A stretch of DNA of 64,000 nucleotides, taken from the NCBI GenBank assembly GCA_910576655.1, contig CAJTJC010000001.1:62001-126000 (forward strand), given 5' to 3'. Made by a program: the position numbers and the translations under genes. This DNA comes from an uncultured Christensenella sp. GTDB taxonomy: Bacteria > Bacillota > Clostridia > Christensenellales > Borkfalkiaceae. The notes under the pieces were generated by a model. It saw only the letters and a program-made list of their open reading frames with translations. It was not told the origin of the DNA and did no database searches. Within the stretch, counting starts at the first letter, position 1. Each line of letters starts with the position of its first letter. Shown in pieces: positions 16,272 through 25,070 of this stretch.

Positions 16272-18350
16272 CTAAGCTTTGAGAAGTGAAATGCAGAAAA
16301 CCGTATTGCCCTGTCTGCTCGTGTACGACAGTTCGCCGTTCATCGATTCTATGATGTTTTTACAGATATACAGTCCCAGCCCTCCCGTTTCGCGCTTGTC
16401 CGCCGAAACGTAGGCGTTTAAAATATCCGCATCCGAAGCTATGCCGTCCCCGTCGTCGCTAATAAGAAGATGCGTCCGCTTTCTGTCGGATTTAACCGAC
16501 AGCGTTATCGAATTACAGTTTGCGTGCTCGACGGCGTTCAATATGATATTCGAAACGGCATTTTCGAGTCCGCTCTTTTTTACGTAAACCATGCGGTGTC
16601 CGTCGACGAGATTTTTTAAAATTATGCCGTTTGCGTTGCAGTCGGGATAATGAAATTCGCACACCTCGCCGCATAGCTTACTGAGGTCGACCGATTGGGA
16701 CGGTTCGGCGATATAGTTGAATTTGGCGTATGCGCCTATTTCGGACAGATTGGAAACCACACGCGCCGTGTTCTGCCTGACTATTTTCAAAGCTTTTACC
16801 TGTCCGCCGTCGCTCTCCCTGTCGATAAGCGTATCCAAAAGCGCGGACGACGAAACGAGCGGTTTTTTCATATCGTGAGAAACGAATTGCAGAAGATTGT
16901 CGCGCTCGGCGATGACCGCCTTTATATCCTTGGTCTGCCGTTCGATTTCAAGTTGCATATTGTCCGTGAGATATTCGTTGGCGCGTTCCGTCTCTTTATA
17001 AATTTTAAGCACGCTTACCAGCGTTAAAAACGCCGTCGCCCCGCACGCCCAGAACATAGGGTTGAATTTTGCGGGGAATACCTGCGGAAGAAACAGCGAA
17101 GCGAACTCCGCCGCGGCTATCAGCGTAAGACAAACGAGCTGAACGGTGCCGTTACCGCCGTCCTTGCGGAATACGGCGCGAACGACAAGCGCACACAAAG
17201 CCAGAGCGCACACGCCCTTTACGACCGCGCAGACGATATTTAACGCCGCCGAAACACCGAACGGCACGAAAGGACGGATAAAAGCAAGAATTCCTCCTGC
17301 CAGAGCAGGAAGCGGAAAAACGCGTTTCAAGGACAGTCTGCCCAGCTTTCCGTCAAACGACATCAGCGCGCCCGACAAAACGGCAAACGGGGCGAAGAAC
17401 GAAACGGCAATCCAAAGAAGCGGCGCGCCCGTAACGCTTGCGACGGAAAACCTTGAAAGAAGCATAATGAAAATAGCGAAAGTCCAGACAGTTTCGGGAA
17501 CGTACGCCGCCGTGCGTTTTAAAAACGACAGTACCGCGTAAATTGCAAACATTACGAGCGCAAGAATTGAAAAGCCGAGAAGCATATCGCGCGAGTTGTT
17601 TCTCACTCCCGTAACGGCGTCCTCCCCGCCTATGAGCGGACACTCGTCAACGCCCGAAAACGCCGTGCCAGACGACTGGTAGTGTACGGTAACGACCGAG
17701 GCGCTTGAAAGCGTTCTTTCCATAGTCTGCCTGCGCGTATAAAATCTGAAATTCATATCCACGCTCGAAGTCTGACTTATAAGCTTTTCGGTAGTCTTGT
17801 CCTGAGTGGTCGTGTAGTTTATGAAGCTGTAATTTTCTATTTCGCCCGAGCACGCAACGAGTTCGGTACCGAGATAGACGTTTGACGCGCAAAACACCTT
17901 CGGCAACGAAAAAGTGCATTTCCAGTAGTCGCCAACTTTGAAAGGCGACAGGTCTGCAACCTGTTCGTTGAAGTTTTCTGAATGGGGGTCAAGGTTAAGC
18001 ACGATAAAAATGAGCGTTCCCTTTTCGGCAAATTCGAACGGCTTAGTCAAATCCACTATCTGTATTTCCGAAGTCAGGCGTCTGGGATAAACGAACCTGT
18101 CGGGAACGTAATTCACCTTAGTTATCCTGCCGAGTTCCTTCAGTTCGTTTATGCGCACGGCAGTGACGTCCTCGCCCACTTCCGCCGTAGCCGTTTCCGA
18201 ATCCGCGCTATCCGTATCGTACTCTATCGTTCCGCTCGCTTCGGGAATTACGGCGATTTCGGGCGCGCAGAAAAACATAATCACAATAAACGCACAGCTC
18301 AGCAATGCGCAGACGGCGACCGATACAAGCTTCTTCACCGCGCTCTTCAT
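16272..18350 (-). CDS. Membrane sensor histidine kinase, 7TMR-DISM-like
   Basis: 692 residues from ATG 18350, which overlaps the regulator stop as TAATG and follows GGAGGAAGC. A signal helix at 10-30 is followed by about 240 outside residues, then roughly seven hydrophobic segments (about 255-460), a layout like 7TMR-DISM receptors. The cytoplasmic kinase has the H-box SHDMKKPL (His492), the N-box LNAVEHANC, and Gly boxes DDGDGIA and GLGLYICKNI. It should phosphorylate the adjacent OmpR-type regulator. The signal sensed is unknown. Confidence 0.88.
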   Translation of the reverse strand: MKSAVKKLVSVAVCALLSCAFIVIMFFCAPEIAVIPEASGTIEYDTDSADSETATAEVGEDVTAVRINELKELGRITKVNYVPDRFVYPRRLTSEIQIVDLTKPFEFAEKGTLIFIVLNLDPHSENFNEQVADLSPFKVGDYWKCTFSLPKVFCASNVYLGTELVACSGEIENYSFINYTTTQDKTTEKLISQTSSVDMNFRFYTRRQTMERTLSSASVVTVHYQSSGTAFSGVDECPLIGGEDAVTGVRNNSRDMLLGFSILALVMFAIYAVLSFLKRTAAYVPETVWTFAIFIMLLSRFSVASVTGAPLLWIAVSFFAPFAVLSGALMSFDGKLGRLSLKRVFPLPALAGGILAFIRPFVPFGVSAALNIVCAVVKGVCALALCALVVRAVFRKDGGNGTVQLVCLTLIAAAEFASLFLPQVFPAKFNPMFWACGATAFLTLVSVLKIYKETERANEYLTDNMQLEIERQTKDIKAVIAERDNLLQFVSHDMKKPLVSSSALLDTLIDRESDGGQVKALKIVRQNTARVVSNLSEIGAYAKFNYIAEPSQSVDLSKLCGEVCEFHYPDCNANGIILKNLVDGHRMVYVKKSGLENAVSNIILNAVEHANCNSITLSVKSDRKRTHLLISDDGDGIASDADILNAYVSADKRETGGLGLYICKNIIESMNGELSYTSRQGNTVFCISLLKA

Positions 18351-19027
18351 TATGCTTCCTCCCCCGACAAAAAGGCGTAACCCCTGCCGAATTCGGTAAT
18401 AATAAGGTTCGCGCAGTCTGCGCCCGCCGACAGCATTTTCTTTCTTAGATTGGACAGATGCGCCTTTATAGTGGTTGTATTCAGATAGGGCATTTTCCAT
18501 ACGTTTTCGTAAATTTCGCCTGCCGTGAAAAATTTACCCGAATTTTTCATAAGAAAAGCTAAAATATTGAACTCGCTCGAAGTCAGCTCGAGAGGTTTCC
18601 TGCCGTACGAAGCCGTACGCCTTGTAAGAGAAAGCTTCAGCCCGTGCATAGAAAGGTTAGCCTCGTCTGCGCCGAGCAGACGCATAGCCATACGCGCTTC
18701 GAGTACGGGCAGGGACGCGGGCTTGACGACGTAGTCCGAAGCGCCCGAAAAAAATCCGTCCAGAATGCTGCCGTCCTCGCCCAAATCCGAACAGATTATC
18801 ACGGGCGTATCCGCAAGCTTGTCCATAAGCGAAAGTCCGCTTCCGTCGGGCAGAACGACGTCCAGCAGCACGATATCGAACTTCTGTTTTTCTGCTTCCT
18901 TTTCCGCCTCGGCGAGAGTCGCGCAGGCGACGACTTCGTTAACGGCGGAAAAATAGGTAGCCGTCTTTTCCCTTATGCCGTCGTCGTCTTCGACCAATAA
19001 AATTTTTTTATATTCAACATTCAGCAT
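18350..19027 (-). CDS. OmpR/PhoB-family response regulator
   Basis: 225 residues. The receiver domain has acidic residues EDDD at 13-16, phosphoacceptor Asp56, Ser80 and Lys102 (VVKP). The C-terminal winged helix has LTSSEFNILAFLMKN, the recognition-helix region TTTIKAHLSNLRKK and the wing GRGYAFL. It is translationally coupled to the kinase. It is divergent from the TasA-like/SipW genes, and paired direct repeats in between suggest it controls them. Confidence 0.92.
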   Translation of the reverse strand: MLNVEYKKILLVEDDDGIREKTATYFSAVNEVVACATLAEAEKEAEKQKFDIVLLDVVLPDGSGLSLMDKLADTPVIICSDLGEDGSILDGFFSGASDYVVKPASLPVLEARMAMRLLGADEANLSMHGLKLSLTRRTASYGRKPLELTSSEFNILAFLMKNSGKFFTAGEIYENVWKMPYLNTTTIKAHLSNLRKKMLSAGADCANLIITEFGRGYAFLSGEEA

Positions 19028-19075
19028 CTTTATTACATTTTAACATAAACCGACGGCATTTACCAAATATAAAAG

Positions 19076-19092
19076 GTTAAGAAATGTTAAGA
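19076..19092 (+). promoter_or_regulatory. Tandem GTTAAGA repeats, candidate response-regulator site
   Basis: GTTAAGA at 19076-19082 and again at 19086-19092, exactly 10 bp apart on one face of the helix, in the divergent intergenic region. OmpR/PhoB-family regulators commonly bind such tandem heptamers. Confidence 0.5.
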
Positions 19093-19168
19093 TGCCCCGA
19101 ACGGTCCCCTATTCCGTCGACTTTCGGGCAAGGCTGTAATAAAATACAGTAAAGGTAAATTCGGGGAA

Positions 19169-19651
19169 ATGTACGAAATGATAAAGAAACGTTGCGGATT
19201 AATAATAGCGGTAATCGCCTTTATTGCCGTACTGCTTACGGCGGTTTCGGCTTTTTCCGTTTCGTATGCGAGATGGACGGAGCCGACGGACAGTAATGCC
19301 GCGTACTCGCTTGCGATAGGCGAATGGAACAAAAAAGCGATGACCGATGCGGAAATTCTCGACGCGCTCGGCGGAAACGACGGAATAATCACGGAAAACG
19401 GACAGAAAATTTTCTTCGGCGAAGACGGAAAATGCAATATAACCCTCGCGCCCGGAGAAAAGTTTAACCTTGTTATAAACGGTAAAGTTGTAAAGACGAG
19501 TTGGGGAACGCTTCTGGGAATAACTTTGCAAAAACCTGACGACGTTGCTTTGAACGGAAACACCTTTACGCCTACCGAAGGCGGAGATTATACCATAGAA
19601 AACAAAGGCTCGATTTTCGGAATAACTTTCGTCGGTATCGCCAAACAATGA
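19169..19651 (+). CDS. Small exported surface protein, probable SipW substrate
   Basis: 160 residues from the ATG at 19169 (a second ATG at 19178 is possible; GGGGAA lies upstream of both). The N terminus is basic with a hydrophobic helix (about 9-28) ending SAFSVSYARW. This fits the SipW-dependent signal class, where a small residue and an aromatic residue follow the core. The mature part is about 130 residues, Gly- and Asp-rich, likely beta-structured. It is the first gene before a TasA-like protein and a SipW-type peptidase. No close family recognised. Confidence 0.7.
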   Translation: MYEMIKKRCGLIIAVIAFIAVLLTAVSAFSVSYARWTEPTDSNAAYSLAIGEWNKKAMTDAEILDALGGNDGIITENGQKIFFGEDGKCNITLAPGEKFNLVINGKVVKTSWGTLLGITLQKPDDVALNGNTFTPTEGGDYTIENKGSIFGITFVGIAKQ

Positions 19652-19686
19652 CAGCGAACGAAAAATCAAAAGGAGAATATATAATT

Positions 19687-20247
19687 ATGAAAATCAAGAA
19701 AAAGACAGGCTTAATGCTCACTGCGACGGCAGCCGTTGCCGTTTGCGGAATCGCCGCCGTATCGTTTGCGGCTTGGACGGGTAACAACGATACCCTGACG
19801 GCTTCCGCCGCTACGGGCGAAGCGTATCTGTTCGGGTTCACTTCCGACCAGTCGGCCGCCAACCTGTCGCTCGGAACGCTCGTACCCTACGACCAAAGCG
19901 AGGACAGCATAAAGAGCGGTTCGAAGATAGTTTCGGTCAATGTTCCCGCTTACTCGGTATATTCCGACTACGACGTTACGGTAACGACCGCGTCGACGTC
20001 CGCAACGATGACCTTCTACGTAAGCGTCGGCGAAGAGCATAACGAAGTGCCCGAAGGCACGCCCGACACCTGGACGGGCTGGAAAGAAGTGACGGGCGAT
20101 GCGGCAAAGTTCAGCTTTACAGGCGCTGTCTCGGGAACGGAAATCACCGATACTTATATCAGTCTCGTGCTCGTTTCGGCAAACAACGGCGATATGAATA
20201 CGGCAGATATCGCATTCACCGTTACGCTGACGGAAGCGACGGTCTAA
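19687..20247 (+). CDS. TasA/CalY-like exported protein, probable fibre subunit
   Basis: 186 residues from ATG 19687, after AAAGGAG; a longer frame to 19648 would overlap the previous gene. The signal sequence is of the SipW type: KIKKK, a hydrophobic core, then AVSFAAWTGNNDTL. The mature protein is about 155 residues, rich in Thr, Ser and Val with few charges, as in TasA/camelysin matrix proteins. It probably assembles outside the cell after cleavage by the peptidase two genes on. A run of nine C follows the stop codon. Confidence 0.65.
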   Translation: MKIKKKTGLMLTATAAVAVCGIAAVSFAAWTGNNDTLTASAATGEAYLFGFTSDQSAANLSLGTLVPYDQSEDSIKSGSKIVSVNVPAYSVYSDYDVTVTTASTSATMTFYVSVGEEHNEVPEGTPDTWTGWKEVTGDAAKFSFTGAVSGTEITDTYISLVLVSANNGDMNTADIAFTVTLTEATV

Positions 20248-20267
20248 TCCCCCCCCCACTAAAAAAC

Positions 20268-20295
20268 TTATGCCGGCCGTAATAGGTCGGCATAA
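20268..20295 (+). terminator. Hairpin between TasA-like gene and sipW
   Basis: TTATGCCGGCC pairs with GGTCGGCATAA, followed by TTAATTTATT. It probably gives partial termination, making the structural protein more abundant than its peptidase. Confidence 0.5.
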
Positions 20296-20310
20296 TTAAT
20301 TTATTGCGTT

Positions 20311-21354
20311 ATGAAAAAAGAGAAACCCGGCGCGCGCAAAAAAACTGCGGACGCGGACAATAGAGAAAAGAGACAAAAGACCGTTAAAGTTTTTAAACTT
20401 ATCGGTTTTATCGCGCTGTCCTGCATATTTTGCGTACTACTCGTCAACGCAATGCTGAATATCTTCGTAAAGGACTACTATCCCTCGTTCGGCAAGAACA
20501 GGCTGTTTGCCGTGGTTACCGATTCGATGGAGCCGGAAATTCCGACGGGGCATCTCATAGTCTGCCGTATTCCGAACGGAAGCGACGAAATAAAAATCGG
20601 AACCGTGATAACCTTCAAATCCAATCTTCGCGGAAATTCGGTGCTTATCACGCATAGGGTGAAAGCAATTCACGTAAACGAAAAAACGGGTGCAATCACC
20701 TATACTACGCGTGGAGACAACGCACCCGCCGACGACGGAGTGCGACCTGCGTTTGAGGACGTCGTCGGCATTTACACGGGTAAAAGCTGTTCGGTTTTGG
20801 GATATGCAGTAGGTTTTCTGCAATCGACGGAAGGCGCCGTAACGCTTATTATAACCGTTATGATTTTCATATTTACCGTCGTTATGATAAGCTATATCAA
20901 CCACGTCAGGGTATGGCGCAACTCTGCGCTTTCCGCGCTCAACAAGATACGAAGCGTACTTTCCAAAGCGCAGATAGAAGAGCTGAAAACGATTGCGGAT
21001 ATAGTAGGAATAATCAACAAAGACCCCGAAACCAAAAAAGAGCTGAAAAGAAAAGATAAAAAACTCGAATGGTTTCTTATCACGGGCGCACTGCCCAAAC
21101 GCCCGTATAAAGACGACCTGTGCCCGACAGACGCAATGAGCGTCAACGTCGAAGAAATGATTCCGTATCTGAGATACGTCTTCCCCACAGAAACCGAGGA
21201 CCCGTCGGGCAAAAACATAGGCGGCAATTCTTCCGCGGAAGATACGCATTACGGCGAATTTGATTCCCGATGCGTTTTAACCGTGGAATATTCCGACAGC
21301 GCGTTTTACGCCGAACTCGACGAGACGTATTTCGACTGCGACGAAGAAAATTAA
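20311..21354 (+). CDS. sipW: SipW-type (ER-type) signal peptidase I with C-terminal extension
   Basis: 347 residues. A membrane helix at about 28-50 is followed by catalytic Ser72 (DSMEPEIPTG), His115 in ITHRV, and Asp136 in TRGDNAP. Ser-His-Asp rather than Ser-Lys marks the ER/SipW subfamily, which matures TasA-like proteins. A second helix lies at about 175-200. The remaining 150 residues (Lys-rich, then acidic) are extra for the family and have no recognised domain. The start ATG has no clear ribosome site. It should cleave the two upstream proteins. Confidence 0.85.
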   Translation: MKKEKPGARKKTADADNREKRQKTVKVFKLIGFIALSCIFCVLLVNAMLNIFVKDYYPSFGKNRLFAVVTDSMEPEIPTGHLIVCRIPNGSDEIKIGTVITFKSNLRGNSVLITHRVKAIHVNEKTGAITYTTRGDNAPADDGVRPAFEDVVGIYTGKSCSVLGYAVGFLQSTEGAVTLIITVMIFIFTVVMISYINHVRVWRNSALSALNKIRSVLSKAQIEELKTIADIVGIINKDPETKKELKRKDKKLEWFLITGALPKRPYKDDLCPTDAMSVNVEEMIPYLRYVFPTETEDPSGKNIGGNSSAEDTHYGEFDSRCVLTVEYSDSAFYAELDETYFDCDEEN

Positions 21355-21415
21355 AGCCCTGCGCCTTTAGGTTAATTCCCATAGGGAATTCAATAAAACG
21401 CAAATAAAAAGATTT

Positions 21416-21443
21416 AGGCATAGCGTTAAGCTGTGCCTTTTTT
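21416..21443 (+). terminator. Terminator after sipW
   Basis: AGGCATAGC pairs with GCTGTGCCT across GTTAA, followed by six T. An AATTCCC/GGGAATT hairpin (about 21374-21390) precedes it, and a CTATGCTA/TAGCATAG palindrome follows at 21465-21484. Confidence 0.8.
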
Positions 21444-21527
21444 GTACTTTTTTTCGTGGACAAACTATGCTAAGCGTAGCATAGTGAGATATAGATATGT
21501 TTTATATTTCCCACAAAATTCAATCGG

Positions 21528-21556
21528 TTGCGTTCTTCCATTTTTCGTGATATAAT
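21528..21556 (+). promoter_or_regulatory. Promoter of the DUF3592-like gene
   Basis: TTGCGT (21528-21533), 17 bases, TATAAT (21551-21556). The -10 box is consensus and the -35 box weak; the leader is about 40 bases. Confidence 0.5.
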
Positions 21557-21602
21557 GATTGTACGATAAACAGTAATTTAACACAATAAACACGGAGTGA
21601 AT

Positions 21603-22094
21603 ATGAACGAAAAATCCGAACTCAAAAGAGTATGGAAAGGCGGAAAGAAAAATCTACCTTTTTATATAATTTCAACTATCGTATTGTTTATTTTCGGTAT
21701 AGTTTTTGTGTGTGGCTACACAGACTTGTGGTACGTGAAAGATAACGTAGATTTTAAGCATCCTGTCGAAGCAACTATAACAGATTTACGCGCACACAGT
21801 TCTGGAACTGATGGTTTATATTGGTACAGCCTTTTTTACGAATATACATCTTTTGACGGTACATATTATTGTGGCGACATTGGTTATTATAATAGCAGAG
21901 AAGCTGCTACAGCTGAGTTAAATATCGGTGATAAAGTGCAAATTTATATTGACGGGCATGGGAAGAGTGTGCCGTCTGATGCTTATCGTAATACCCCTAA
22001 TTTATGGGTGTTAATTGTAGGTGTGGTCTGTCTTATCGCCAGTCTCGCGGTTTTTATAATTTTAGTTATACCGCACAAATGGCAGTATAAATAA
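21603..22094 (+). CDS. DUF3592-like membrane protein
   Basis: 163 residues from ATG 21603 (after CGGAGTG; the GTG at 21597 overlaps that site). Two membrane helices (about 20-42 and 133-155) flank an outside domain of about 90 residues rich in Tyr, with the pattern of DUF3592 proteins (PVEATITDL, then Y.YTSFDGTYY and GDKVQIYI). The function is unknown. It is a single-gene unit with its own promoter and terminator. The codons look more AT-rich than in its neighbours. Confidence 0.6.
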   Translation: MNEKSELKRVWKGGKKNLPFYIISTIVLFIFGIVFVCGYTDLWYVKDNVDFKHPVEATITDLRAHSSGTDGLYWYSLFYEYTSFDGTYYCGDIGYYNSREAATAELNIGDKVQIYIDGHGKSVPSDAYRNTPNLWVLIVGVVCLIASLAVFIILVIPHKWQYK

Positions 22095-22179
22095 AGTACC
22101 TTCGTCATTTTGGAAGAAAAGTAATAATGCAAAAGAAAGAACAATAAATTTCAATTTATCGTTATTAAAATGTATAGTT

Positions 22180-22215
22180 AAAAGCTCTCAAACAAATTTG
22201 TTTGAGAGCTTTTTA
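22180..22215. terminator. Bidirectional terminator
   Basis: A 12-bp arm AAGCTCTCAAAC and its complement, flanked by A- and T-runs, between the convergent DUF3592-like gene and lemA. Confidence 0.85.
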
Positions 22216-22275
22216 TAATCGTATGTCTGTTCCCTATGAGAAGTGCGCATTCGGCGCAGGGCTTTAAAATTTCCG

Positions 22276-22944
22276 TTAAAAGAATACTTCCGTGGCCTGT
22301 TCCTTTATCTCTCTGCTTGCAATAAAGGGAATACGCGTGGTGTAGCCCTGCTTTGCGGCAACCATCATTTTTGCGGGCCAGATTTGAATTTCTCTGTTCC
22401 AGGTATTGACCGTATCGTTATACTGCTCGCGCGCGGCGGTGATTTCCTTTTGCAGATACGAGTTCTGCTGTATAGCGTCGGAAATTTCGCCGTGCGACCT
22501 GAGGTCGGGATAATTTTCAAAGGTTCTGCGGATATTCCAACGGACCGAATCAATCTTAGCCGACGTCGCGTTCATGTCGTTGCCGTTGGTAGAATGAAGC
22601 CCGCTGCGCGCCTCGGCAATAGCCGTAAACGTGTCGGCGTCGAGCTTGACTGCCTTATCTACGAGCTTGGCGAGGTTGGAAAGAATTACCACGCGCTGCT
22701 CGAGATAGTTGTCAATCTGCGAAGCGTCGTGCTGCAGCTTCTGTTCGAGCTGACGCAGATATTGCGCCGCCTTAATCTTTACGATAAGGAATATCAGCCC
22801 CGGGATAATTCCCAGACACCAGAGTATCACCTCGAAAATTTTAGAGCCGACGCCGACTTTAACGGGAATTTGTTTTGCGATTACGTTAATTTCGCGTCCT
22901 TCTTCCCTTACTGGTCCGGTCTCTTCGTCCAATACGTTTGCCAT
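22276..22944 (-). CDS. lemA: LemA family protein
   Basis: 222 residues. A membrane helix at about 34-56 is followed by the long helical LemA domain with NYLEQRVVILSNLAKLVDKA and the characteristic TWNREIQIWPAKMM end segment. LemA proteins are anchored by one helix with the domain facing out or in depending on species; their biochemical role is unclear. The ribosome site is AAAGGAG. It follows the 667-residue membrane gene by 26 bases, so the two probably work together. Confidence 0.88.
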   Translation of the reverse strand: MANVLDEETGPVREEGREINVIAKQIPVKVGVGSKIFEVILWCLGIIPGLIFLIVKIKAAQYLRQLEQKLQHDASQIDNYLEQRVVILSNLAKLVDKAVKLDADTFTAIAEARSGLHSTNGNDMNATSAKIDSVRWNIRRTFENYPDLRSHGEISDAIQQNSYLQKEITAAREQYNDTVNTWNREIQIWPAKMMVAAKQGYTTRIPFIASREIKEQATEVFF

Positions 22945-22970
22945 AAATATTTACTCCTTTTTAATTTTTA

Positions 22971-24974
22971 TTAATCTTCTTCGATAGCCGCGGCGACTTC
23001 GTCGGCCGCAACCTCGAGAGTTTCCGCATTTTCGTCCTGAAGCAGCGCGTCCGCGTCCTCGTCGGGAACGTTGGAACGGTCGTGCATGGCCGCCTCTTCG
23101 AATATCATTTTCGCAAGCTCGCCCGCGTCGGAATTGTCCGCATCACCGTAGGTTTCGCCCATACGTCTGACCGCGTCCGCAGTCAGACGCCTGTCGGTGA
23201 GCATTGCGAACACGCCGCGCTCGTAAAGGTACGCGCCCCTGTCCGAATAACTTTTAAGCATATCCTTAAATTCCGCGCGCGCCGCGCCCGCGTTGAAATC
23301 GGGACGCGAGGAGCGCTTTTTCTGTACAGCCATCTGCGTGCGCCGCTCTATCGGGAAGTATTCTATCCACACGACGGGTACGGCGTGCATACGTCCGTCG
23401 CCGCCGAACTGAGGAACGTAGGTAATGCGCCTTTCGCCTCGATACGCGTACGCGGTGATAAGGACCTCGTCCGCGCTGTCCTGCTTGGAAATGAGCTGGG
23501 TTTTGAGTATTGACGGCGTTGCCGCGTGCTCGGGCTTTAACAACTCCTTTTTAAACGAGTTTGCTATCGACTCGTGCTCGTAGCAGGACACGTTGCTTGC
23601 AAATTTTTTGTCGTATATAAATTCGCGCGTCTTGGTCTGCTGATACAGCGGAATACTGATAAGCGGAGCCAAATCGAAATACAGACTTTTGAAATATTCC
23701 GTGTTTACGGAAATAAAGTTTGCGCGAGCCGACTCGTAGTCGTAGCCGACGAACCGAACGGGGTCGACCTCGTAATCGAAGCCCTGCGCGTGCTCCGACC
23801 GCAGGTAATTGAGCTTTTTGATTTTGCGGATAGCAAAATCGTCGCCGTACGGCTGTGGGGTCTTGATAAGTTTTAACAGATTTTTCTGGGCGAGCGGCGT
23901 AAACAACATTCTGTACTCGACCTCGTTATCCCTGTCCGTTCCGCCGAACAGCGCCTCGAACTCGTCGTTGCCCAGCCGCGTATAGTCGTCGCCCGAAGCA
24001 ATCGCCTTGCGCGCTTTTTTGTCAAGCTTCTTCGCCTTTGCCTTTACCTTTTTATCAATCTGCTTCTCGTCCAGACCCGACGCGCCCGAGGGCGTTCGCG
24101 AAAAGGTCAGATTGGGCGCCGCCTCGTTGCCGTAAACGAGATACGTATCGTAATCGTAAACGGGCTTGGGTTTATGTACGCACGCGTAAAGCACCTGCGT
24201 ATGGTGTACGGTTTTGGTGCCCTCTTTGGTGCGGACGGTCGTCGTCCAGTGTATGGTAAGCGCGCCGTCGTAGCGCTGGTTTACCCAACTCTGCTTTAAA
24301 TCTTTGAGTATCAAAAAGGGATTTCCGAGTATCTCGCCCGACTGACAAAATTGCGTAGAACGGGTTGCGTCTGTATTTTTTTCCAGTCCGTACCTTTCGT
24401 GAAGATAGGTAAACCGCTCCTCGTCGAAATTGTCGTCCATCTGAATTACTGGCACCGTCTTTGTGACGAGGCTTTGCGGAATATTCCAGTCGTACAGCGA
24501 ATTCAGCCCCGCCATCTGCGTCCACGCCTCGTTTAAAAGCAAGTCCGCTTCGGTCTGCAATATTTCGCGTGTCTGCTCGTTTTGCTTTATCTTCGGGTTA
24601 ATCTTTACGCAAATCAGCACGGTAAACAGCACCGTCAGCGCGACCGCGCCGACAAGCGCGAGGATACTCGGCCAAAGAACGCGACCGCCGACTATCGCCG
24701 ACACCAACGCTATAACTCCCGCAAGCAGCGCGATTACGCTTAGCACTATAAGAAATATTTTCAGACCCTTCGACCTGGAAATGGCTTTCTTTACTTTTTC
24801 CAATTCGCCGAGCTTTTTGTCGTACTGCGTAACCGTAGCCTTGTTTGCGGCAACGTCTACCCTGCCCTTTCTAGTAAGCTCGTCAAAGAGCGCCTCGGTA
24901 TTTTTGAGGTGTAAATCTTTATAAAGTTTTTCGTAGCCTTCAAGCGGCTCCAAAAGCGCGTCGTTCTGCACCAT
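22971..24974 (-). CDS. Large uncharacterised membrane protein paired with lemA
   Basis: 667 residues with no family that I recognise. A coiled N terminus (about 1-70) precedes two adjacent membrane helices (about 71-92 and 98-120). A soluble region of about 500 residues follows, with a Lys-rich helix (about 300-330) and an acidic C-terminal tail of about 45 residues. It has no Shine-Dalgarno; an extended -10 box six bases before the ATG suggests a leaderless mRNA. The LemA neighbour suggests an envelope role, which is inference from position only. Confidence 0.7.
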   Translation of the reverse strand: MVQNDALLEPLEGYEKLYKDLHLKNTEALFDELTRKGRVDVAANKATVTQYDKKLGELEKVKKAISRSKGLKIFLIVLSVIALLAGVIALVSAIVGGRVLWPSILALVGAVALTVLFTVLICVKINPKIKQNEQTREILQTEADLLLNEAWTQMAGLNSLYDWNIPQSLVTKTVPVIQMDDNFDEERFTYLHERYGLEKNTDATRSTQFCQSGEILGNPFLILKDLKQSWVNQRYDGALTIHWTTTVRTKEGTKTVHHTQVLYACVHKPKPVYDYDTYLVYGNEAAPNLTFSRTPSGASGLDEKQIDKKVKAKAKKLDKKARKAIASGDDYTRLGNDEFEALFGGTDRDNEVEYRMLFTPLAQKNLLKLIKTPQPYGDDFAIRKIKKLNYLRSEHAQGFDYEVDPVRFVGYDYESARANFISVNTEYFKSLYFDLAPLISIPLYQQTKTREFIYDKKFASNVSCYEHESIANSFKKELLKPEHAATPSILKTQLISKQDSADEVLITAYAYRGERRITYVPQFGGDGRMHAVPVVWIEYFPIERRTQMAVQKKRSSRPDFNAGAARAEFKDMLKSYSDRGAYLYERGVFAMLTDRRLTADAVRRMGETYGDADNSDAGELAKMIFEEAAMHDRSNVPDEDADALLQDENAETLEVAADEVAAAIEED

Positions 24975-24980
24975 ATCGTT

Positions 24981-24989
24981 ATTATATCA
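24981..24989 (-). promoter_or_regulatory. Extended -10 promoter, predicted leaderless start
   Basis: Minus-strand TGATATAAT with the -10 box (24981-24986) six bases before the ATG at 24974. No good -35 box; the TG dinucleotide marks an extended -10 promoter. Confidence 0.55.
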
Positions 24990-25031
24990 TACCGATATTC
25001 AAAAATAAAGAGCTTTGTCGAAAATTGTCAC

Positions 25032-25065
25032 AAAAAAATTATAAGGAAAGCAACGCTTTCCTTAT
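25032..25065 (-). terminator. Terminator after the AEC transporter gene
   Basis: ATAAGGAAAGC pairs with GCTTTCCTTAT across three bases, followed on the minus strand by a run of seven T. Confidence 0.8.
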
Positions 25066-25070
25066 CTACC

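Noticed and set aside
20249..20257. Run of nine C as a phase-variation tract
   Set aside because: It lies just after the stop codon, so length change would not alter the protein; at most it affects the mRNA.
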